Source: Bacteroidales bacterium (GTDB taxonomy: Bacteria; Bacteroidota; Bacteroidia; Bacteroidales; UBA932). From it: a stretch of DNA of 38,032 nucleotides. Where the stretch lies: contig JAILCZ010000124.1 in assembly GCA_024689985.1 (NCBI GenBank), forward strand, positions 1-38,032, written 5' to 3'. Numbering within the stretch: the stretch's first letter is position 1; every line of letters begins with the position of its first letter. A program made the position numbers and the translations under genes. Below, one piece after another: positions 1 through 9,423 of this stretch. A model generated the notes under the pieces. That model was not told the origin of the DNA, made no database searches, and worked only from the letters and a program-made list of their open reading frames with translations.

Positions 1-22
1 ATCTTCATACATTTTTAGTGGG

Positions 23-1306
23 ATGAAACACATTTCAATAATAGCGTCATTATTGATCTTAGCGATATCAGGCTGTACGGAAAGGACAAATGCCGACGAA
101 GAAAAGGACGACATCAACTGGACAGACCTCACGATAACTGAGAACGATGCAGTCATCGACTGGACCTCACTGGCGAACACATATATAAAATCGTATGAGG
201 ACACAGGACTGCCTGTGATATACATAGACACCCCCGACGGAAGCGACATCGACTCCAGTGATGAGAAAATCCCGACGGAAGGATGCTCGATAAAGATCGT
301 AGGAGCTGACGGAGTGACTCAGCTGGAGTACATCTGCCGTACCAAGGCAAGAGGAAACCAGTCCCTCACATTTCCGAAAAAGTCCTACAACATCAAATTC
401 GAGAATAAACAGTCGGTTCTCGGAATGCCCAAAGGCAAGAGATGGTGCCTGCTGGCGAACTGGGGAGACAAGACGGCACTGAGAAACGAAGTGGCCTTCC
501 AGCTGGCAAGGATGACGGATATGGCGTGGACGCCCAGAAGCGAATACGCCGAGCTCGTGCTCAACGGAGTACACCTCGGCCTCTATCAGGTAGTGGAGGC
601 GATAAGGAGGAACGGCAGCAGGGTGAACATCTCCGACGACGGAGTGATACTGGAACTGGACTCCTACTATGACGAGGACTACAAATTCTATTCGCCGAAG
701 AGAAGCCTGCCATACAACTTCAAGGATCCGGACGATCCGACGGATGAGATGTTCCAGGAAATCCAGGACTATGTCGCTGAATTCGAGGAATGTCTGTACG
801 ATGTGGACAGGCTGACCTCCGGCGGATATAAGGACTACATAGACGTTGACTCATTCATAGACTACATCCTGGTGAACGAAGTCTGCGGAAACGCCGAGAT
901 AAAATATCCGAAGAGCGTCTTTATGTATAAGGACAGAGACTCCCTGATGTACGCGGGACCTGTCTGGGACTTTGACTACGGCACATTCTCCAGCACCTAC
1001 TCCAACACCCTGCTGGCGATGAAGACGACATATTTCTCGTTCCTGATGAATGACGACGGCTACAGGTCAAGACTTAAGGAGCGCTGGAACACGCTGAAGA
1101 TGGAATTCGAGAAAGTGCTTCCGATGCTGGATGAAAAGGCCGACGAAATACATCCATCCCAGGTCATCAACGCCGAAATGTGGCCGATTGAACAGTGGGA
1201 CGTGAACGGAGAAGAACAAATGACATACGTGGAGGCGGTGGAAACGCTGAAACTCAACCTGATCCGAAAGATAGTCTGGCTGGATCTGTACATTAAACTG
1301 ATGTAA
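23..1306 (+). CDS. CotH kinase-family lipoprotein
   Basis: Lipoprotein signal (LILAISGC); CotH-like block 'ICRTKARGNQSLTFPKKSYNIKFENKQSVLGMPKGKRWCLLANWGDKTALRNEVAFQLAR' and 'YAGPVWDFDYGTF'. Confidence 0.85.
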   Translation: MKHISIIASLLILAISGCTERTNADEEKDDINWTDLTITENDAVIDWTSLANTYIKSYEDTGLPVIYIDTPDGSDIDSSDEKIPTEGCSIKIVGADGVTQLEYICRTKARGNQSLTFPKKSYNIKFENKQSVLGMPKGKRWCLLANWGDKTALRNEVAFQLARMTDMAWTPRSEYAELVLNGVHLGLYQVVEAIRRNGSRVNISDDGVILELDSYYDEDYKFYSPKRSLPYNFKDPDDPTDEMFQEIQDYVAEFEECLYDVDRLTSGGYKDYIDVDSFIDYILVNEVCGNAEIKYPKSVFMYKDRDSLMYAGPVWDFDYGTFSSTYSNTLLAMKTTYFSFLMNDDGYRSRLKERWNTLKMEFEKVLPMLDEKADEIHPSQVINAEMWPIEQWDVNGEEQMTYVEAVETLKLNLIRKIVWLDLYIKLM

Positions 1307-1310
1307 GAAA

Positions 1311-1895
1311 ATGAGAAGACTTCTGAACATAGCGCTTGTAATGACGGCGACGGTCATCGCAAGTCTGGCGACCAACTCCTGCGGAAAGAAGGTGGAATAC
1401 ACCTCCATTCTCGTGCAGGACTCAATCAGACATTACTACCCTATGATCCAGGGCCAGGAGCTCGAGATCGCATACAGAATAGCCAACATCGGAAAAGAAC
1501 CTCTCGTGCTGATAGACATCGTTCCGAGCTGCGGATGCATCTCGACCGACGGCAAGATCAACAACATCATACTTCCGGACAAGGAACTGACCCTCCAGTT
1601 CAGATACAACTCATCCAAGAGCGTCGGTCTGGTGGAGGAGAAGATCTATCTCTACGGCAACATCGAGCCTGACGGAGAAGCCGTCCTGAAATTCGACGTC
1701 AACGTAGTGGCCCCATACGGCAAGAGCCCGGACTACGAGGAACATTACTATGAGGAGAGCAAGCTGGAGAGGCTTATAAAAGGCACCACGGCAGGATACG
1801 AACAGGAGAGAGGCTACTGGATAGACTCAAACGAGTACCCTGAAAACTATTCGAGATACTACAACAAATATCCTTGGCGGGAAAGAAAGCACTGA
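1311..1895 (+). CDS. DUF1573-type lipoprotein
   Basis: Lipoprotein-like N-terminus (ATNSC); DUF1573-like 'YRIANIGKEPLVLIDIVPSCGCIS...' ; 4 nt after the CotH stop, so probably co-transcribed. Confidence 0.75.
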   Translation: MRRLLNIALVMTATVIASLATNSCGKKVEYTSILVQDSIRHYYPMIQGQELEIAYRIANIGKEPLVLIDIVPSCGCISTDGKINNIILPDKELTLQFRYNSSKSVGLVEEKIYLYGNIEPDGEAVLKFDVNVVAPYGKSPDYEEHYYEESKLERLIKGTTAGYEQERGYWIDSNEYPENYSRYYNKYPWRERKH

Positions 1896-1999
1896 TTTCT
1901 TCAAAAAAAATTCATTTCTTCTGGAACAACATTGGTGCAGATTTGCTAAATTTAAGTGCAAACAATTGCAAACCACACAATTAAAAACCCAGTAACATT

Positions 2000-3109
2000 A
2001 TGAAAATCGGTGTTCCAAAAGAAATCAAGCAGGGAGAAAATCGCGTCGGAATGACCCCTGCTGGCGTTGCTGAAATGATCAAGCACGGCCACACAGTTTA
2101 TGTACAGCACACAGCCGGAGATGGTAGTGGATTTCCAGATAAGGAATACGAGGCGGTAGGAGCGGAAATTCTTCCAACCATTGAAGATGTGTACGCGACG
2201 GCAGAAATGATCGTAAAGGTTAAGGAGCCAATCGAGCCTGAATACAAGCTCATCAGAAAAGACCAGCTTCTCTTTACTTATTTCCATTTCGCAAGTGAGC
2301 AGGACCTCACTACCGCAATGATTGACAGCGGTGCAGTTTGTCTTGCATACGAAACAGTCCAGAAAGCCGACAGGTCTCTTCCTCTTCTTACCCCAATGAG
2401 CGAGGTCGCAGGTCGTATGGCAGCCCTCAACGGAGCATATTTCCTCCAGAAGACAAAGGGCGGTAACGGAAAGCTCATCAACGGAGTTCCCGGTGTGCCT
2501 CCTACCAAGGTTCTCGTCCTCGGTGGCGGAATCGTAGGAGAGGCTGCAGCAAGAATGGCAGCCGGAATGGGCGCCGACGTTACTATCACAGATATATCAC
2601 TTCCACGACTCCGTCAGCTCGGAAACGAACTTCCAAACAATGTCCACACCCTCTACTCGAGCGATGCGAACATCAAGAAGGAGCTCCGCGACGTGGATGT
2701 AGTCATCGGATCGGTTCTCGTTCCTGGTGACAAGACTCCAAAACTCATCAGAAAGGATATGCTCAAGCTTATGCAGCCTGGCACAGTCCTCGTCGATGTC
2801 GCCATAGACCAGGGAGGATGCTTCGAGACATCTCATCCTACCACTCACGAAGACCCTGTTTACTTCGTGGACGGAATCCTCCACTACGCAGTTGCCAACA
2901 TCCCTGGTGCAGTTCCTTACACCTCTACGATGGCGCTTACCAACGCAACCCTCGTCTATGCCCTCGCACTTGCTGACAAGGGCTGGAAGAAGGCCTGCAA
3001 GGACGATCCTGCCCTCGCGAAGGGACTCAACATCGTGGGCGGAAAGGTTACTTTCAAGGCAGTCGCAGACGTCTGGGGACTTCCTTACGAACCGGTGAAT
3101 CTTGACTGA
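2000..3109 (+). CDS. ald: Alanine dehydrogenase
   Basis: N-terminus MKIGVPKEIKQGENRVGMTPAGVAEMIKHGH; 'VLVLGGGIVGEAAARMAAGMGADVTITD' Rossmann motif; 'NIPGAVPYTSTMALTNATL'. Confidence 0.95.
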   Translation: MKIGVPKEIKQGENRVGMTPAGVAEMIKHGHTVYVQHTAGDGSGFPDKEYEAVGAEILPTIEDVYATAEMIVKVKEPIEPEYKLIRKDQLLFTYFHFASEQDLTTAMIDSGAVCLAYETVQKADRSLPLLTPMSEVAGRMAALNGAYFLQKTKGGNGKLINGVPGVPPTKVLVLGGGIVGEAAARMAAGMGADVTITDISLPRLRQLGNELPNNVHTLYSSDANIKKELRDVDVVIGSVLVPGDKTPKLIRKDMLKLMQPGTVLVDVAIDQGGCFETSHPTTHEDPVYFVDGILHYAVANIPGAVPYTSTMALTNATLVYALALADKGWKKACKDDPALAKGLNIVGGKVTFKAVADVWGLPYEPVNLD

Positions 3110-3124
3110 CAACCCCTATAAACG

Positions 3125-3156
3125 AAACAGGGCGGCCCTTTCGGGTCGCCCTGTTT
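3125..3156. terminator. Bidirectional rho-independent-like terminator between convergent ald and efp
   Basis: AAACAGGGCGGCCC-TTTC-GGGTCGCCCTGTTT: 14-bp stem with one G-U pair, 4-nt loop, A/T flanks, between convergent genes. Confidence 0.85.
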
Positions 3157-3170
3157 GCATATAAGGTAAT

Positions 3171-3737
3171 TTATACACGCTGGCCGTATGAACGGTCTGT
3201 TGTGTTAACTGTGATGACGTCGTCCTGATTGATGAAAAGAGGAACCATAATCTTCGCACCAGTCTCGAGGGTAACTTCCTTGAGAGCTGAAGTAGAAGCG
3301 GTGTTGCCCTTGACTGCAGGCTCTGCGTAGGTAACCTGGAGGGTTACATATGTAGGGAGCTCGCAAGTAAGGCAGCGCTCGTTCTCACCTGCTACGAACA
3401 TCATTTCAACGTGCTGGCCTTCCTTCATGAGATCGGCATTCTCAACAACATCCTTAGGAAGGTTGATCTGCTCGTATGTCTCCTCGTGCATGAAGTTGTA
3501 ACCCTGCTCGTCCTCATAGAGGAACTGGTAAGGGCGACGCTCAACGTCGATGGTCTCGATCTTTGCACCTGCTGTGAAGGTGTTCTCAAGGATACGACCG
3601 TTTTCAAGATTGCGGAGTTTTGTCTTTACGAATGCAGGACCCTTTCCTGGCTTAACGTGCTGAAACCATACGATCATACAAGGCTTCTCGTTAAAATTAA
3701 GGTAAAGGCCATTTTTGAAATCTGCTGTTGTTGCCAT
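3171..3737 (-). CDS. efp: Elongation factor P
   Basis: 'HVKPGKGPAFVKTKLRNLENGRILENTFTAGAKIE' and C-terminal 'TGAKIMVPLFINQDDVITVNTTDRSY'. Confidence 0.95.
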   Translation of the reverse strand: MATTADFKNGLYLNFNEKPCMIVWFQHVKPGKGPAFVKTKLRNLENGRILENTFTAGAKIETIDVERRPYQFLYEDEQGYNFMHEETYEQINLPKDVVENADLMKEGQHVEMMFVAGENERCLTCELPTYVTLQVTYAEPAVKGNTASTSALKEVTLETGAKIMVPLFINQDDVITVNTTDRSYGQRV

Positions 3738-3809
3738 AAAAATTATCTGTTATAAAATATTATTCGATTGATTGCAAAGAGATTGCGGCGCAAATTTATG
3801 AATTTGCCG

Positions 3810-4703
3810 TCAACCTTCCAAAATTTTCTTCGCCACATCCTCCAGGAGCCACTTTGGAGTCGATGTCGCTCCGCATATTCCCACCCTGTCATTCTCGCGG
3901 AACCACTCCTTCTTCAGGTCGTCCGTAGAACCGATGTGGTAAGTTCTCTCATTCTCAGAGCGGCAGAGCTCACAGAGTACCTTTCCGTTGGAGCTGGCGT
4001 GGCCGGCAACGAAGATGATGATGTCGTGGCTGCGGGAGAAATCCCTGAGCTGGGCGTGTCTGGATGACACCTGGGAACAGATCGTATTGTGGACCGTAAG
4101 CAGGCTCTCGTCAGAAATATGCGACTTTATCACGTCGCAGACCTCCGCATAGCCGCTAGGGCTCTTTGTCGTCTGGGAAAAGACCTCGATAGGACCGGAA
4201 AAATCCAGTCTGCCTTCGGCAATCGCGTCTTCAAGCATAGTCTTGCTCTCCACTACGAGGGCATCGCCTCCGACCTGACCGACGAGGCCGAGGACCTCTG
4301 CGTGTCCGATCTTTCCGAAAATCACGAGGCTTCCGTGGCGTCCGTCCTCGTGAAGTCGCTGATAAGCCTCGCGGATGCTGACCTGAAGCTTCAGCACTAC
4401 GGGGCAGGTACAGTCTATAAGCTTGACGCCAAGCTTTGAAGCTGCCTCGTAAGTCTGTGGCGGCTCACCGTGGGCACGGATCAGCACTGTCTTGCCGGCG
4501 GCATCCTCCAGCCCCTTCTTGTCAATGGTGACAAGGCCCTTGGACCCGAGTCTTGCAAGCTCCGCCTCGTTGTGCACGATGGCACCGAGGGAGTACAAAG
4601 TGCACCCCTTCTGAGAATCAAGAAACTCCTCGGCCTTGCCGATAGCCCTGATCACACCTCCGCAAAAACCGGATTTGCCGTCTATTTCTACAGTAATCGC
4701 CAC
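3810..4703 (-). CDS. ispH: 4-hydroxy-3-methylbut-2-enyl diphosphate reductase
   Basis: 'GFCGGVIRAI', 'YSLGAIVHNEAE', 'DCTCPVVLKL', 'FSQTTKSP', 'GICGATSTPKWLLEDV'; all three Fe-S cysteine motifs present. Confidence 0.95.
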   Translation of the reverse strand: MAITVEIDGKSGFCGGVIRAIGKAEEFLDSQKGCTLYSLGAIVHNEAELARLGSKGLVTIDKKGLEDAAGKTVLIRAHGEPPQTYEAASKLGVKLIDCTCPVVLKLQVSIREAYQRLHEDGRHGSLVIFGKIGHAEVLGLVGQVGGDALVVESKTMLEDAIAEGRLDFSGPIEVFSQTTKSPSGYAEVCDVIKSHISDESLLTVHNTICSQVSSRHAQLRDFSRSHDIIIFVAGHASSNGKVLCELCRSENERTYHIGSTDDLKKEWFRENDRVGICGATSTPKWLLEDVAKKILEG

Positions 4704-4706
4704 TGT

Positions 4707-5405
4707 CTATTCCAGAATTCCGAATTTACCCTGAATTACGCCGCGGACCCAGGCGAGTTCTTCGGCGAACGTCATCGACGAGTTGTCGAGGACGAAGGCA
4801 TCAGGAGCCTGCACGAGAGGAGAAACCTCCCTGTGCGAATCTATGTAGTCCCTTTCCTGGAGATTCTTCATAACCTCAGCCATATCAGGGTTCTCGCCCT
4901 TTGCCTGGAGTTCGTCGAAACGGCGCTGTGAGCGCACCTCGACGCTGGCAGTCATAAAGAGCTTGATCTCAGCATCAGGGAAAACCGTCGTTCCGATGTC
5001 CCTTCCGTCCATCACTACCCTCTTGTCACGGCCGAATCCGCGGAGTTTCTCATCCACGAAGGCGCGGACAAAACCGACCGCGGCGATTGGGCTGACCTGT
5101 GAAGACACCTTCATCGTGCGGATCTCCTTCTCGATGTTCCTTCCTCCTGTAAAAAGCATACTCTTGCCGTCCACATTCTCAAAATGCAGATCAAGACTTT
5201 CCAGAGCCTTCTCAAGACCGGGCAGGTCGATGGCATTGTCAGCGGCGATGAGGCCGTTTTCCTGCGCGAAGAGAGTCACTCCCCTGTAGAGAGCGCCCGA
5301 ATCCAGATAAAGGAATGAAAATTCTTTGGCGAGCAGCTTGGCGAAAGAACTCTTGCCTGTAGAAGAGTATCCGTCAACCGCGATAATGATATCAGGTACT
5401 AGCAT
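4707..5405 (-). CDS. cmk: Cytidylate kinase
   Basis: 'IIIAVDGYSSTGKSSFAKLLAKEFSFLYLDSGALYRGVTLFA', 'MDGRDIGTTVFPDAEIKLFMTASVEVRSQRR'. Start placed at internal ATG (5405) rather than the ORF-track start at 5555. Confidence 0.93.
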   Translation of the reverse strand: MLVPDIIIAVDGYSSTGKSSFAKLLAKEFSFLYLDSGALYRGVTLFAQENGLIAADNAIDLPGLEKALESLDLHFENVDGKSMLFTGGRNIEKEIRTMKVSSQVSPIAAVGFVRAFVDEKLRGFGRDKRVVMDGRDIGTTVFPDAEIKLFMTASVEVRSQRRFDELQAKGENPDMAEVMKNLQERDYIDSHREVSPLVQAPDAFVLDNSSMTFAEELAWVRGVIQGKFGILE

Positions 5406-5499
5406 AGTCAGGGCAAAATTAGAAAAAATTGCCCAAAGAAGAGAATTTTGTCCGATATTTGCGGGGATAGGCTTTGACCCATTCAAAAGGAGATTTAAT

Positions 5500-6651
5500 A
5501 TGAAGATACTTGTAATCGACGATGAACGTGCGATCAGGAACTCCCTGAAGGACATCCTGAGTGACGAAGGCTATGAAGTGGAGGTTGCCGAAGACGGCAA
5601 CGTCGCCCTCGGAATGGTCGAAAAAGAGAGATACAACGTAATATTCTGCGATATCAAGATGCCTAATATGGACGGCATCGAATTCCTCGACCGTGCGATG
5701 AAGGAAGGTCTCGATTCGGCGATCATAATGATTTCCGGACACGGAGACATCGACACTGCCGTGGAGTGCATCCGAAAGGGAGCCTACGACTTCATCCAGA
5801 AGCCTCTCGACCTCAACCGAATCCTCATCACCCTCAAGAACGCGACCGAAAGGACCAACCTCGTGAAAGAGACGAAGGCCCTCAAGAAAAAAGTTTACGG
5901 TCAGCAGATGATCGGTGAATCAGAGGCGATCGGACACATAAAGGATATGATAGCGAAGGTGGCTCCGACAGACGCGAGAGTCCTCATCACGGGTCCGAAC
6001 GGCTCCGGAAAGGAGCTCGTGGCACGCAGCCTCCATCAGCAGAGCGAACGAAGCGCTATGCCTTACATCGAGGTAAACTGCGCGGCGATTCCTTCCGAAC
6101 TCATTGAAAGCGAGCTCTTCGGCCACGAAAAGGGAGCCTTCACCTCTGCGATCAAGCAGCACAAGGGCAAATTCGAGCAGGCCGACGGCGGCACCCTCTT
6201 CCTCGACGAGATCGGAGATATGTCACTTGCGGCCCAGGCCAAGGTCCTCCGCGTCCTCCAGGAGAGAAAGCTCTCCAGGGTGGGCAGCGACAAGGACATC
6301 GACGTGGACGTGAGAGTGCTCGCGGCGACGAACAAAGACCTGCGCAAGGAAATCGAAGAGGGCAACTTCCGTGAGGACCTATACCACCGTCTCAGCGTCA
6401 TCGTGATCAAGGTGCCAAGCCTCGACGAGAGGAAGTCCGACATCCCTATTCTCATCGAGCATTTCAGCAGACAGATAGCGGAAGAGACAGGAAAGCCGGT
6501 AAGGGCCTTCAATCCGGAAGCAGTGAAACTCCTCCAGGAGAAAAACTGGCCTGGCAATATCCGAGAGCTCCGCAACGTGGTTGAGCGCCTGCTCATCCTC
6601 GGAGACAACGAAATTTCAGTACAGAACGTACGCGATTATGTAACAGCTTAG
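5500..6651 (+). CDS. NtrC-type sigma-54-dependent response regulator (REC + AAA+, no apparent C-terminal HTH)
   Basis: REC domain MKILVIDDERAIRNSLKDILSDEGYEVEVAEDG...VIFCDIKMPNMDGIEF; AAA+ 'ITGPNGSGKELVARSLH', 'ESELFGHEKGAFTSA', 'GGTLFLDEIGDMSL', 'WPGNIRELRNVVERLLIL'. Start placed at ATG 5500 instead of 5326. Confidence 0.93.
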   Translation: MKILVIDDERAIRNSLKDILSDEGYEVEVAEDGNVALGMVEKERYNVIFCDIKMPNMDGIEFLDRAMKEGLDSAIIMISGHGDIDTAVECIRKGAYDFIQKPLDLNRILITLKNATERTNLVKETKALKKKVYGQQMIGESEAIGHIKDMIAKVAPTDARVLITGPNGSGKELVARSLHQQSERSAMPYIEVNCAAIPSELIESELFGHEKGAFTSAIKQHKGKFEQADGGTLFLDEIGDMSLAAQAKVLRVLQERKLSRVGSDKDIDVDVRVLAATNKDLRKEIEEGNFREDLYHRLSVIVIKVPSLDERKSDIPILIEHFSRQIAEETGKPVRAFNPEAVKLLQEKNWPGNIRELRNVVERLLILGDNEISVQNVRDYVTA

Positions 6652-6655
6652 AATT

Positions 6656-7513
6656 ATGAGAAAGATTTTTACAATAATGGCGGCAGTGGCCGCATCAATC
6701 CTCTTCATCCTTCCTGCAGACGCACAGATGAAGATCACCACGAAAAAAGCCAAGCTCAGCGACTTTGAGACCAAGACCACGAAGGTGGTCCTCACAGGCA
6801 ATTCAATAGATGACGAGACTCTCAAGGCAGAGATCAAGGCCGTATGGACAATCTCTCCGTATGAGTTCTGCACCCTCGAAGAATTCGAGAACATCAAGTC
6901 ATCCACCAACTACTACTTCCTTATGACGGTCCAGGGGCAGTTCAAGAAGGAAAGCGTTCCGGGAATTGACTTCCTCACCCTCGTCAAGGGAGGAGAAGGC
7001 TCAGAGAACGGAGTCGGCGAAATGTACGAAGTAGTCACAGTCCCTTACAAGGCAAGCACAGCTTCGTCCGGAAGGGAGACCGTTTATCTCGGTGCCCTCC
7101 TCGACATCATCCAGGACTACACCAGAAAGGCAATCAGCAGCGACTTCAAGGGCTACACTGGCCTTACACTCTACAACACCGCACTAGGCAAGACCAAGAC
7201 CAAGGACATTCTCTTCTCAGTAGATGACCTCAGCCCGAGCGTAGGCCAGGCCACTATCAAGGACGCTATGGGCAACGGTATGCTCATCGCAGAGGAAGAC
7301 GAGGTCGACTCAAAATTCGAGAACGGAGCTACGAACACCGTAGTCTCATACATCGTCTATCCTTCAGACGCAATGGTAGGTTCATACTGCTTCAAGATGC
7401 TCATCGACGCTGAGAACCACGACCTCTACTATTTCAAGAAACACAAGATTTCCGCAAAACAGGCTCCTGGTTTCCTTCTCTCTGACGTGAAGGTGATCAA
7501 AGCCGTCCGTTAA
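6656..7513 (+). CDS. Secreted conserved hypothetical protein
   Basis: 285-aa ORF with signal peptide (MRKIFTIMAAVAASILFILPADAQ), 4 nt after the response regulator; family not recognised. Confidence 0.75.
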   Translation: MRKIFTIMAAVAASILFILPADAQMKITTKKAKLSDFETKTTKVVLTGNSIDDETLKAEIKAVWTISPYEFCTLEEFENIKSSTNYYFLMTVQGQFKKESVPGIDFLTLVKGGEGSENGVGEMYEVVTVPYKASTASSGRETVYLGALLDIIQDYTRKAISSDFKGYTGLTLYNTALGKTKTKDILFSVDDLSPSVGQATIKDAMGNGMLIAEEDEVDSKFENGATNTVVSYIVYPSDAMVGSYCFKMLIDAENHDLYYFKKHKISAKQAPGFLLSDVKVIKAVR

Positions 7514-7516
7514 GAT

Positions 7517-8746
7517 ATGATTACCGGACAGACTCCCTGCGGACTCAAATACGCCGCGAAGAAGAGCGGCTCGGCAGTCGCATACTGTGCTCTGAGCATA
7601 AGGTGCGGAACAAGGAATGAGGGCGGTTTCCACAACGGAATCGCCCATTTCACCGAACATACCCTCTTCAAGGGAACGGCGAAGAAGAGTTCCGCGGTTA
7701 TCAACAGCTACCTCGACAAGCTGGGAGGAGAACTGAACGCATACACCACGAAGGAGGAAATCGTCCTTCACACGACGGTTCTCAAGGAAGACCTCAACAA
7801 GGCGGCGGAACTGCTCTTCGAAATCGCCACGAGCGCGACCTTCCCGAAAGAGCAGATAGAAATAGAGCGCGGAGTCGTAATCGACGAGATAAACTCCTAC
7901 AAGGACAGCCCGGCAGACGACATCTTCGACAAATTCGAGGAGAAGCTCTTCGAAGGCCAGTCCCTAGGCCGGAGCATCCTCGGCACTGCGGCATCTGTCA
8001 GGAAAATCACGAGCCCTGAGCTCAAGGACTTCGTATCAGCCAACTTCAGGCCGTCAAGAATGGTATTTTCGGTGGTCGCCGACATTGACGAGAATAAGCT
8101 CGCGGCAAAAGCCGAAAAGCTTGCGCTCAAGTACTTCGGAGAAGAAAACGCCGATGCCGGAGAAATCGCCGGCCAGGAAAAACAGCAGGCCAAGCTCTTC
8201 AGGACTGTCAAGGATATGCACAACCACGAAGCCAACGCCGTGATCGGAGGACCGGCCCCTTCCCTCTACCAGGAAGACGAAAGGCTGGCCGTGGTCCTGC
8301 TTTCGAACATACTTGCCGGACCGGCGTCCAATTCTCTGCTCAACAAGGTCCTGCGTGAGAAGAACGGCTGGGTTTACGGGGTGGAATGCACCTATACCCA
8401 GTATTCCGACACGGGGGTGATGGCGATAAGCCTGGGCTGCGACAAGGAGAATATGGACAACTGTCTGGCCGAAGTGGACAAAGTCCTGGACAGGCTCTGC
8501 ACTAAGCCGTTCTCGGCAGCCTTCCTCAAGGCTGCGAAGAGACAGTTACTGGGCCAGCTGGCGGTCAGCTCCGACAACGGGGAGACCCAGTGCCTCTCAA
8601 TGGCCAAGAGTATGCAGGCCTTCGGACGCGTGGCATCCGACGAAGAAAACCGCAAGGCAATCGGCAGCCTCAGCCCTGAACTGCTGCAGAGCGTAGCACA
8701 GAAAGTATTTGCAAAAGAAAAGCTCTCAAAGCTCATTTATCTTTAG
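7517..8746 (+). CDS. M16-family zinc metallopeptidase
   Basis: 'GGFHNGIAHFTEHTLFKGTAKKSSAVINSYLDKLGGELNAYTTKEEIVLHTTVL' (HxxEH inverted zinc motif) and downstream 'ERGVVIDEINSYKDSPADDIFD'. Confidence 0.92.
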   Translation: MITGQTPCGLKYAAKKSGSAVAYCALSIRCGTRNEGGFHNGIAHFTEHTLFKGTAKKSSAVINSYLDKLGGELNAYTTKEEIVLHTTVLKEDLNKAAELLFEIATSATFPKEQIEIERGVVIDEINSYKDSPADDIFDKFEEKLFEGQSLGRSILGTAASVRKITSPELKDFVSANFRPSRMVFSVVADIDENKLAAKAEKLALKYFGEENADAGEIAGQEKQQAKLFRTVKDMHNHEANAVIGGPAPSLYQEDERLAVVLLSNILAGPASNSLLNKVLREKNGWVYGVECTYTQYSDTGVMAISLGCDKENMDNCLAEVDKVLDRLCTKPFSAAFLKAAKRQLLGQLAVSSDNGETQCLSMAKSMQAFGRVASDEENRKAIGSLSPELLQSVAQKVFAKEKLSKLIYL

Positions 8747-8750
8747 ACCT

Positions 8751-9395
8751 ATGGAAACTCCGGAAGAAAAATACATCCGCGAGAATTCGACGCCTCAGAG
8801 CGAGGCTCTCGCCTGGATCCAGAAGCAGACGAACATCCGCACGAACTACCCGAGAATGCTCTCAGGAGCAAACCAGGGCCAGTTCCTCAAGATGCTCGCG
8901 CAGATGTCCGGAGCCAGGAACATCCTGGAAATCGGCACATTCACAGGCTACTCCGCAGTCTGCCTCGCCTCGGCCCTGCCTGAGGGAGAGGGACGAGTGG
9001 ACACCCTGGAAATCAACGACGAACTCGAAGACCTCATCCGCGAGGGCTGGGAAAAGGCCGGGGTGAGCGACAGAATCAGCCTCCACATAGGAGACGCCAA
9101 GGAAATCCTCAAGACACTGGACGGCCCATTCGACTTCGTATATCTCGACGCCAACAAGAGGGAGTACTGCGATTATTACGGCCTCCTCTTCGACAAACTG
9201 AGCCCCGGAGCAATCATAGTGGCCGACGATGTCCTCTGGGACGGAAAAGTCTATGAAGACCCTATGCCGCAGGACAAACAGACCGTCGGAATCGACAGCT
9301 TCAACAGGATGATAGCCGCCGACGACCGCGTTGAATCGGTCATTCTCCCGACCCGCCACGGCCTCAATATCGTGCGTGTCAAAGACAAGCAATAA
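8751..9395 (+). CDS. SAM-dependent O-methyltransferase (caffeoyl-CoA/catechol OMT-like)
   Basis: 'ILEIGTFTGYSAVCLASALPEGEGRVDTLEIN', 'FDFVYLDANKREYCDYYGLLFDKLSPGAIIVADDVLWDGKV'. Start placed at ATG 8751, just after the M16 stop. Confidence 0.9.
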   Translation: METPEEKYIRENSTPQSEALAWIQKQTNIRTNYPRMLSGANQGQFLKMLAQMSGARNILEIGTFTGYSAVCLASALPEGEGRVDTLEINDELEDLIREGWEKAGVSDRISLHIGDAKEILKTLDGPFDFVYLDANKREYCDYYGLLFDKLSPGAIIVADDVLWDGKVYEDPMPQDKQTVGIDSFNRMIAADDRVESVILPTRHGLNIVRVKDKQ

Positions 9396-9409
9396 TTAAA
9401 ATAAATCCG

Positions 9410-9417
9410 TACATTTG
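9410..9417 (+). promoter_or_regulatory. Candidate Bacteroidetes -7 element (TACATTTG) upstream of dnaX
   Basis: Exact match to TAnnTTTG; only 6 nt before dnaX ATG, and no clear -33 TTG at the right spacing, so weak. Confidence 0.3.
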
Positions 9418-9423
9418 TAATCT

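Noticed and set aside
5326-5499. N-terminal extension of the response regulator in the ORF track
   Set aside because: Extension overlaps the divergent cmk gene; REC domain begins exactly at ATG 5500.
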